Below are positions 55,830 to 64,000 of a stretch of 64,000 bases of DNA, one piece after another (within the stretch, counting starts at the first letter, position 1; the number at the start of each line of letters is the position of its first letter). This DNA is from Xiphophorus maculatus (Eukaryota > Chordata > Actinopteri > Cyprinodontiformes > Poeciliidae): positions 4,325,650-4,389,649 of the forward strand of contig NC_036457.1 of the NCBI RefSeq assembly GCF_002775205.1, given 5' to 3'. Below the pieces are notes generated by a model, which searched no databases, was not told the origin of the DNA, and saw only the letters and a list, made by a program, of their open reading frames with translations. The position numbers and the translations under genes are program-made.

Positions 55830-55965
55830 TTGATTTTCACTTCAAACCTATGCATCTTATTTTGTGTTTATGTCACATAAAACCCAATAAAAGAGGTTTG
55901 AACGTGACAAAACGTGCAAAAGTCCCAGGGGTGTGAATACTTTTTCTCTGCACTGTAAAAACTGA
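55830..55965 (+). mobile_element. Tc1-like element end
   Basis: 'cacataaaacccaataaaag' followed by 'aggggtgtgaatactttttc' and 'tgcactgta' is the terminal part of a dispersed teleost Tc1-like element. Confidence 0.55.
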
Positions 55966-56106
55966 TTTCTGATTCTAGTGGAGAGAAAACCTGCAGGTCC
56001 GGGTCTGAGCCACCTGCAGGTCCGGGCACCCCACTGAGCTGCAGGTGGCGCCCGGCTCTGGCTGCGCTCTCAGCCTAATTGGATTAAGCCCCACCCCCTC
56101 CTGTCA

Positions 56107-56196
56107 GGCGGTCAGGTGAACTCTGCGGGTCTGATCAGAACCGAGGAGAGTCGGACCCCAGCGGTTCTGGTTCTGGTTCTGCATTCTCCTCTGAAG
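56107..56196 (+). CDS. Candidate second coding exon of the unidentified gene
   Basis: Donor CTGAAG|GTAAGC at 56196/56197 and an acceptor at ggcggtcag|GTGAAC (exon from 56116). In the phase left by the 52.4 kb exon it reads ELCGSDQNRGESDPSGSGSG then SAFSSE, a serine/glycine-rich segment made partly by the GGTTCT repeat. Weak evidence, listed because both borders and phase agree. Confidence 0.2.
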
Positions 56197-56519
56197 GTAA
56201 GCTCTGACGCTCAGGCGTCTGATCCGGGGTCAGACTCCGACCAGCAGGAGGTCTCGCTTCCGACCGTTGCCGTGGAAACCGTCTCTAAGGGGTTATTGAT
56301 CTGATTATTGGACACTGATTTTCCTCTCTGGCTGGTGCAGCTAAGCTCGGGTCACATGACCGTTAATCGCCATGGGAACCGCCTGGTGATTGGGTTATAT
56401 AAGGTGTGATGTCACTCCTGCATCGCCACGGCAACAGATGCAGGTTTTGATGGTTTACATTTTTGATCTTGTTTCTTGTTTCTGAACTTCATTAAATTTT
56501 TGTTTTAATCTAAATTGTG

Positions 56520-56840
56520 GAGAGAAGAAAAGTTTTTACACCCGTTGAGTTGATTTCACCTCAGCAGATCATGACGCTGCTTCATCTACGCCTGTTTTTA
56601 ATGTTATTTACCCCATTTTTCTTCACAAAAACAGCTCAGGCTCTTTTGGACTTTGACTAGGCCATTCCGAGCTCCTGAATCTGCTGTGATTTAAACCATC
56701 TGTTGTGTCTCTGGCTGCTTGTTTACGGTGATTCTCCATCTTCCCGTTAAATCTGACCAGAGTGTCTGTCACTGCTGAAGAGCGGCAGCCCCTCAGCATG
56801 ATGCTGCCGGCACCGTGTTGCCAGGCCTGTCACTGTAACA
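56520..56840. mobile_element. Tc1-like transposon relic
   Basis: 'tttggactttgactaggcca', 'ctgctgaagagcggcagccc' and 'cagcatgatgctgccggcac' are diagnostic stretches of a teleost Tc1-like element on this strand. No open transposase frame. Confidence 0.55.
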
Positions 56841-57513
56841 AACGATAATATCGCTGGTTTGAGAACATTTGATAATAATAACAGCAGAATAAGGCAAAAC
56901 CAATAAACTTTAAATTCTAGCGAATATTTAACATAAACAAACAAACAAATCAATAAATACAATAAATTATTAATTCCCTGGAAACAAAACTGTCCTTTAA
57001 AACAAGAGCTGGTTGAGACCAATAAGCCAGAGAGAAATGATTGAGCTTTTAATTTATCATGCGATTAATCGATTATTTTTGTTTCACCAGAGCAGATCTC
57101 CTTCGTTCTCGTGTTTTCAGGTGGATTCTGATTTAATTCAGGGAACTTTATAGGTTTAAATTTGAAAAGAAAATTTTAATGTGTAAAAATCATTATTTAT
57201 TTTCCTAATTTGTGTTGCTGTGTCGTATAAATCCATTCGTTTTGGTGAAATGTGTTTTTCTGTCCTGTGGTTCTGCTTTGACTCGTGTTTCTGGACATTG
57301 TTGCTTCCTGGTTCCAGGTGTCGTTCTGGTTCTCCTGCTCTGGTTCTGTTTACCTGCGGCTGATTATTCCATGCAGTTTAATCTGAGCAGCGGGATTAGC
57401 TCGTCTTTAGGCCAGATTAAACACTCGCTGTGGAACCTGAAGCTGCTGCAGCTGCAGGAGGTTCAGTGGAAACAAGGAGTTAATGTTCTCAGAGCGAGGC
57501 GCTCCAGACACCG

Positions 57514-57625
57514 CTCCTCCTCCTCCTCCTCCTCCTCCTCCTCCTCCTCCTCCTCCTCCTCCTCCTCCTCCTCCTCCTCCTCCTCCTCCTCCTCCTCCTC
57601 CTCCTCCTCCTCCTCCTCCTCCTCC
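57514..57625. repeat. (CTC)37 trinucleotide microsatellite
   Basis: Uninterrupted pyrimidine triplet run of about 112 bases. The long Ser or Pro ORFs through it are artefacts of the repeat. Confidence 0.95.
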
Positions 57626-60600
57626 CTCAGACAGAGGTGAATCTCTCCTCTGGGTTGTGACTCACCTCGCCGCCTGTCTGCGTGTTTTTAGATAAAAGTG
57701 ATGCGTTATGAGCTGGAATGCTGGTTTGCTAACAGACGTTTGTGCCAGAGGAGACGTTGGAACATGCCTGAACTGTTTCTGTCGGCTTACGCCTCTCTGA
57801 GCATCTCAGAGTATCTCAGGTCAGAGGTCAGAGCGTCTGGCTGTCAGCTGATTCTGCTGAAGAAACTGGAATTAAAAAACAGTGAATTCAGGGAAGTTAA
57901 GAGATTCTGCTGCTTCAAAACATAAAAACATGAAGACTTCAAGAAAATCATGATAAACAACAGAGAACATGGAAAACTTACTGCAAGAAATATTAAAAAC
58001 ATCTTAAAATGTTTGTTTTGACCTTATTGATGTTTCAATTCACATTTGTTGACCTTTAAACACAGACATAGACTATTGCCATTCAGTTTCATTTAACATG
58101 TACATATTGAGCAACATTTTGTTGCAAGGCTCCAATAATGATAAAATATGTGATTTTTATTACATATTTGGACTTTGACTGGGCCAAATATGTAATTTGG
58201 CCCAATTCCTTAGCTAGCATTTTTCATCTTATGCTAGCTAAGGAAGTTGCCAGGGTTCTTAAACTGAGGGATTTAATGGCTTGAATAATTAGCATTAGCA
58301 GTGATTGGTTCTCACGCTAAAGACACAGTTTACTCATTTCCTTCAGGTTTGAAGAAATCTAAATGTTTCAGGACACAGACCCTGAGGACTGGAGTTGGAG
58401 ACCCTGTAGCTTAGATTAGCATTTAATCATAGCTTAGTTGAGCAAATTATCATTTATTTATTCATGCTAACTTTATTTGCTTTGGTAGATCTCAGTTTAT
58501 TTCTGTTTATTTTAGTTTAATAGCTTTAGCTTTTTTATCTTGGCCTATAATGAATTTGTTTAGCTTAACAGCGTATTTTGGTTTATTTTAGTTTATCATA
58601 GTTTAATTTAGCTTCTTTTAGAATAGCTTGCCTTCAGTTAGCTAATTTAGCTTTATTTAGTTTGCCATATCTTTAACTCACTTTAGCCAATCGTTACTGA
58701 TATCAGTTGTTTTGTTTTTTCTTCTGTTTGATCTGGTTTTAGGCCGAGTCACTTTATTTACTTTAGCATACCTTTAATATTTCTCAGTCTTATCTTTGAA
58801 TCTGTGAGCTTTGTTCACCTACATTTATCATATTTATCTTCACTTCCTCTTTAAATTATATCAGTTTAATTTAAATGTCTTTTTGAAATCTTCCTGTCTG
58901 TTCTTCTTACACATTTTGTGAATTATTTACCAGAAGATTAGTTTGTCGTTGTGGCCCAGGTGTTACTCCATTAGTTTGGACTCTAATTTAAACTTTGAGC
59001 TTTTGGTCGGTTAATTAAAAATCAGTGGCTCAGATCTTTTTCTACTGATTTTTGTGATTTATGATTTTTATGAGGTAAAATCATTCAGTATCTGATGGAA
59101 GAAGCTTTTGATACGCTCTGGGATGTTTATTTGCGTGTTGTTTTTGTATCTAAAGTGCTGAAAACGGGACTTTAAATCTCAGATATGTGGATCAGGAATG
59201 TTGGAGCCACATGTTCGCAGTTTGACGTTTCGTCCTCATATGAGTGAAGAACAGCAACACGGTTTCTGTTGACGACGCGTCGACCCTGAAGAGCGCCGTT
59301 GTGTCTTCAGAACAGTCGAGCATTATTTGGGCCGCCGCCCCGCCCCCCCAAGACGCTCCGTTACACAAACAAACAAACCCTGAGCAGCACAGACAGACGA
59401 TGACGCGTTGAGTCGGATCAGGACAAACTCTGTTCTGTAAAGGCTCAAACCCTTCATGATGACCTCTGTTTGACCTTTACCGACCCCCCCATCCCTGCTC
59501 CTCCTGCAGAGTTCAGAGCTTCCTGTAGGTCAGACAGGAAGTGAAGTAAAGGTTGACAGCAGCAGGGGAGGTGAGGAGGACCACGGATGTTTTTTACGCA
59601 CATAAATGATTCAAATGCACAAATATCAAATGTTTTGGCCTTAAACAAAGAAAAGCAACCATTATAAATAATTTCAGACTTTTTAAGATAATAAATATTC
59701 AGTATAACTCAATAACAATAGAATCCCTCAGTGGGAAATGTAGAACAGAAATGCAGCCTGGTTGTCTGTTGATCAATCAAGATCTTTTAAAAACAATAAA
59801 AATCTGGATTTAAAAAAAAATCACCAATCTTTTGGTTTCCATTAAACAACTGAGCCGCCATCTTGTTTGAAAAGCAAATTTTACAGCTTTGAGTTCAGGT
59901 AAACTCAACAGAGTTTAATTTAAAATTATGACAATAAAGTCATAGTATTAGGAGAATAAAATAGTGATTTTATGAAAACTCCAACAAAAAAATTAAATGA
60001 GGAATGATGAGTGTCTGGTGAAGTTCTACGTTGGTTTAAGTTTTATAGAGAATGAAATACTTCATCTTTTAACACAACAGCATTAAATTATCACTTTTTT
60101 GAGTTTATTTAGAGGAAAACGACATAAACTGAGCTGCTCATGTCAGATCCTGATTCTCATTAAAACAACTATTTTCTAGTCATTTTTGGTAAAGTTTATT
60201 TCTCGTAATTGAATAAAACTTATTATAGCCTGGCCCTAATTCTTTGTTGTACAATTCACAGAAGGAATGATTGAAAGAAAAAACACTTTAAAATTTTTTT
60301 TTCTGTAATTAGATTTTTATTTTTCTAGAAAAAAAAAGATTAAAATTGAATCTGGTATTAAAAATACCAACAATCAGAGCTTTTATTTTGAAGCCATATC
60401 ACCAGGCCTACTTTAAGTTAATATTTGGTTTAGCCTAACAGTTTTATTTATTTTTCAGTCCTCTGAAGTTCTCACCTGACTGATTAACCTGGTCCATTAT
60501 TTTTTTCCCACCCCGTATTTTTGGTATTCCAGGAGTTCTGTACAGACAGGCTAGCTGGCTACATGAAGGGTAGCTTCATTCTGAATCCCAGTCAACTGAT

Positions 60601-60832
60601 TACTCTGGTACTACAGTAGATGGGTTGCATTGATGGTTTATTTAAAGCCAGAGGTTACAAAGCATTGACAGGATCTTAAAGGTATCAGCCAGGAGGAGGG
60701 ATGTAAGCAATTTCCACAGCATTTTAAACATCACAGGACAGAAGATGGTACCATGAAACAAAAACTGGAAGTTTTTCCCAAATTAATGACAAAGACGAGA
60801 CGGAAACTAATCACACAGGCTGTTTATGATGC

Positions 60833-60846
60833 GTAACCATGGCAAC
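60833..60846 (+). promoter_or_regulatory. Perfect RFX X-box-type palindrome
   Basis: GTAACCATGGCAAC fits GTNRCC-(2)-RGYAAC. No gene start is seen beside it. Confidence 0.35.
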
Positions 60847-61837
60847 AGGGTCTTGATTTTACAACTGGGAGCAGCTGATTGGCATTGCCAAAGCCAGAGA
60901 GAAAGAGGAAGTTCAGCCATCATATTGGTCATGAATCATATCCCTGACTTTCTCTGGCGTTCTCGCCAAACGACCAAACGGCTTAAAGAGAAGCTGCTCA
61001 AGCAAAGGAGGTGGATTAGCAGAGCTAGCTAGCAGACGGTGTCATCCCGGACATGGTACTGTGCCACTGTGCTGTTATACAGCAGCGATCTTCAGTCAGA
61101 GGCCTCCTCAGATACTGACTGCTACTGCTGCAGCAACTGGGCTGATATGAGTTACAATATTTTAACTTTGGGATAAATGAAGTATTTTAAATTAGAGTTT
61201 CTTGTCCCCTGGTGGCCGAATGTTTCCAGTAGAAATACTGAATTCTCATTAATTCTCAGCCATAAAGACTGAAGGATAAATTTGAATCAGATCGTGTTTA
61301 CTCAGCGTGTTAGCTTAAGGGTGTGTAAACTTTTGTACTGCGCTTTTATTTATGTATCTTTTCCTCTGGGTTGTTTGTTTTTCCTTTGAGCCAGGCAGGC
61401 AGGGTGAGTTTACTAAACAATGTATCATGTTCTGGGTTTTATAACAGGAACCTGGCAGAGAACCAGGGGTATGAAAACTTCTGACCCACCGTGTGTCACC
61501 TTTAATTTTTTTATTTATTTTTATTCCAACAAATAAAGAACCAGAGGAGACGATCCAGCAGGAATAATGAGGAGAAGAAAATAAAGAGGTTCAATTCTTT
61601 TATGTATTTGAGTTTATTTAGAAATTTGTAACCTTTGACCTTTAATTCACGTCTCCGTTGAGATGACCTGAGGCCCGTTTCCATAGTAACCGCTGGGTTC
61701 TCCATTGGGTCTGATACCATCAGTTGGCAGAAGGCGCGGCTCCTCTAAACACACGGCTGTGTAAACATCAGCCGTAATTATGGCTCTGTAAACACGGCAA
61801 CAATAACCGCAGGGAACTTTGACCTGCCTGGCTCTGA

Positions 61838-61928
61838 ACCAATCAGAGAGCAGCACACAGCCACCAATCAGAGAGCAGCACACAGCCACCAATCAGAGAG
61901 CAGCACACAGCCACCAATCAGAGAGCAG
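61838..61928. repeat. 25-bp tandem repeat, each unit with a CCAAT box
   Basis: Unit accaatcagagagcagcaca-cagcc starts at 61838, 61863, 61888 and 61913 (3.6 copies, nearly identical). Each holds CCAATCAG, a good NF-Y site. Confidence 0.92.
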
Positions 61929-62280
61929 ATACGAGTTTTAAATGTTTAAACTGTCAGACCAGAAGAGGCTGACTGGTCCCAGTTCATTCCCACCAGATGG
62001 ATGTTTATCCATCCAACCGTTTATCCATCCAACCGTCCTTCCTCTTTATTCCCTGTTCTGGACCTGCTTGTTGTGACTCAGTGACCTGTAGGAGGCGCTG
62101 TGACCTCCTGGTGTGTTTGGGTCAGACTGGTGGTTAGTTCACTGACCTCCAGTCCCAGACCTTCCTCCTCCTCCTCCTCTGATCCAGAACTCCTCCTCTT
62201 CCTCCCTGTGTTAAACCTTCCCTCTCTGCTGCAGTTTAGCTGCAGGAAGATCAGAGCCCAGTAACCTGTTCTGGGTGTGA

Positions 62281-62428
62281 TGGGGTATCAGAGGGGCATC
62301 TGGAGGAGCCTGTCAGGAGGAGGAGGAGGAGGAGGAAGAGCAGCTGCTGTGGTCAGGTGTTCCTGCTCAGAGCAGAAGGTGACGATCTGCTTCAGGAGCG
62401 CCTCGGACGGCCGGCCGCTGCGCCGGAT
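62281..62428 (+). CDS. Candidate exon of unknown gene with donor at 62429
   Basis: ATG at 62281 opens MGYQRGIWRSLSGGG, then GRAAAVVRCSCSEQKVTICF and RSASDGRPLRRI, ending at a strong donor GGATCG|GTGAGT. Two frames are open across it and neither is recognised. Its GC content stands out from the surroundings, which supports a real exon, probably of the gene starting near 50.3 kb or a gene continuing right. Confidence 0.35.
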
Positions 62429-62663
62429 CGGTGAGTGAAATCCTCTAAAGGCCGTGAAGGTCGGGCTTCCTGCCGGTTCTGTCGGGTTCTGGCTTTGATC
62501 CGAGGTTCTGCTCGGTGTAATGGACCTGACAGGAGTCCAGATGTTTAGTGGGAACTGGATCTGCTATCAACTCCACAAACTTCCTGCAGGGTCAGTGAAC
62601 GCCTCGCTGGGCGGCTAACGGACCGCCGCAGCATGGACGAATGTTTTCATTCAAACTCCACTG

Positions 62664-62792
62664 CTCCTCCTCTTCCTCCTTTTTCTCTTCCTCCTCCTCC
62701 TTTTTGTCCTCCTCTTCCTCTTCCTCCTCCTCCTCCTTTTTGTCCTCCTCTTCCTCTTCCTCCTCCTTTTTCTCCTCCTCCTCCTCCTCCTC
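62664..62792. repeat. Polypyrimidine (TCC/TTC)n low-complexity tract
   Basis: About 130 bases that are almost purely pyrimidine on the + strand, with cctcctcc and ctttttgtc blocks repeated. Confidence 0.9.
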
Positions 62793-62799
62793 AGGGAGT

Positions 62800-64000
62800 G
62801 AGCTCACTGCAGCTACAGAGTCCTGGACCCTGAAGCTGCAGCTGGTTTTGCTCTCTGGACTCTGCAGAGTTTTACATTTTCTGTTCTGTGTTTGAATCTC
62901 AGAACAACTTTTATATTTTGTTTAAACAAAAAAAGTTTTCTCATTTTAATGAGAATTTTCTCCTAACAAGGTTTGCGTCTAATTTGACTTCCTGCCAAAC
63001 TTGTTAAATTGTGACATCTTTTGTTTTTAACTAGTTTTGGATTCATTTTAACAACAATGTCCTTGTTTTATTGAGTTTTGCGTCTCATTTTAATAACATT
63101 GTTATTAAAAAAAACTCAAAAACAAATGTTTTAATTTTTATTTTTCTCTTTTTAATGGGTTTTGCATATCATAATCCTGAGAGTTTTTATATTAACATGT
63201 TTATTAATCATAAGGTTTCTATAGAGAATCGAGATTCTCAAAAATCCATTTTAATCTGCTTTATTCTTTGTAAAATTATAGTTTGAATACTTTGTAAATA
63301 GTAAAATAGTTTTATGCACCAAACTATTTTTGTTGAAATATAAGCTGATGGATTTTAAAGCAGAACCTTATAGATAATTTAATGTTTTACTATCAGAGAT
63401 AAAAAAGATTCACATCTCCAGTGAAACATTGTTTATATTATTATTCTGTATTAATACAGAATAATAATAATTTCCTGTTCCTGAGTTTTCTGTTGTTTTT
63501 TTTCTCCTTTTTGATTTTAATTGTGACAAAAAGTCAGAAAATCTGCAAACACTTTGTCACATCTCTGCATGATGACCTTTGACCTTTGCAAATGTTTCAT
63601 TTGTATTTAAATTCTGTTTCCTGGTTCTGGTCCAGAACCGGCCAATCAGAAACGTTTCCACTGTCGGTGACTAAAACCTGCTGAAGTTTATCAAACTAAA
63701 TGTCAGTGGGCCGAGCGTCCGGCCTGGAGGAATCCCTCTGATGGTCAGCTGAACTTTGACCTGGCAGTTCTTCTTCTGTCCTCCATTTTAAAGGAGCATT
63801 ACACACGGGGTTAAATAATGTTTTAGTGTTTTTGATTCTGTACATTTCGTTCTGATTTCTCTTGAATCGTTCAGCTGAAGAACGTAAAGATTTTTGGGAA
63901 TGTTCAGTTTCTGCCTGTTAAAACCTGATGAACTTTCCATTCCTGCTGATGTTTGTAGCTGCTTGTGATTCCCTGTTTTGGTGTTTTGTCAGGAATGTTT
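62800..64000. other. AT-rich sequence to the window edge
   Basis: No exon, RNA gene or element recognised; includes a short inverted 'ttctgtattaatacagaa' near 63445. Confidence 0.4.

Larger units (their letters stand above)
57930..62270. other. Intron-like or intergenic DNA without supported genes
   Basis: Mostly AT-rich. Notable parts are an RFX X-box-like site at 60833-60846 and the CCAAT repeat at 61838-61928. Sequences near 61316 and 61470 resemble ends of Tc1-like elements. No exon could be supported. Confidence 0.4.

Noticed and set aside
57212-57695. Poly-Ser and poly-Pro proteins
   Set aside because: Frames through (CTC)37; no conserved flanking sequence.
62592-62895. Glu/Lys-rich and Ser/Phe-rich frames
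   Set aside because: Low-complexity polypyrimidine tract read in several frames.

Overview
The window is vertebrate nuclear DNA, almost certainly from a teleost fish. Genes are split by introns with GT/AG borders. The single-copy genes (zbtb1, inafm2, pak6, bub1b, spint1) are vertebrate families, and the repeats are the Tc1/Sleeping-Beauty-like, hAT-like, tRNA-SINE and short LINE-tail relics usual in ray-finned fish. pak6, bub1b and spint1 lie together here, and I recall all three, with INAFM2, in human 15q15. The species cannot be fixed from sequence alone.

Layout. 1-1404 (+): 3' part of a ZBTB1-type zinc-finger gene, then 3' UTR and spacer. 5230-6314 (+): three-exon secreted C1q-domain gene. 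7430-8068 (-): InaF-motif membrane protein (INAFM2-like). 10071-15875 (-): complete 1934-residue cardiac/slow-type sarcomeric myosin heavy chain in one uninterrupted ORF, with a muscle-type promoter module upstream. 16-19 kb: AT-rich spacer with foldback repeats. 19456-26358 (-): eight coding exons of pak6, plus a probable 5' UTR exon at 27.7 kb. 31970-39095 (-): a BUBR1 (bub1b) gene encoding only the C-terminal part (BUB3-binding motif, KARD, pseudokinase). 40049-46898 (+): ten-exon spint1 (HAI-1) with MANSC, PKD, Kunitz, LDLRa, Kunitz and transmembrane segments. 47-64 kb: repeat-rich DNA containing an NRF1-type promoter and a few putative exons of an unidentified + strand gene that probably runs off the right edge.

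The genes do not form a single pathway. The points most worth attention are the intronless myosin gene with preserved muscle promoter motifs and an apparent splice donor just after its stop codon; the BUBR1 gene that starts at the BUB3-binding motif, without room for the TPR/KEN checkpoint module, yet with a CCAAT + CDE/CHR-type cell-cycle promoter; and complementary CA and GU repeats around a 36-nt exon of spint1. Exon borders were read by eye from splice consensus and reading phase. Family assignments rest on remembered conserved motifs and no database search was run.
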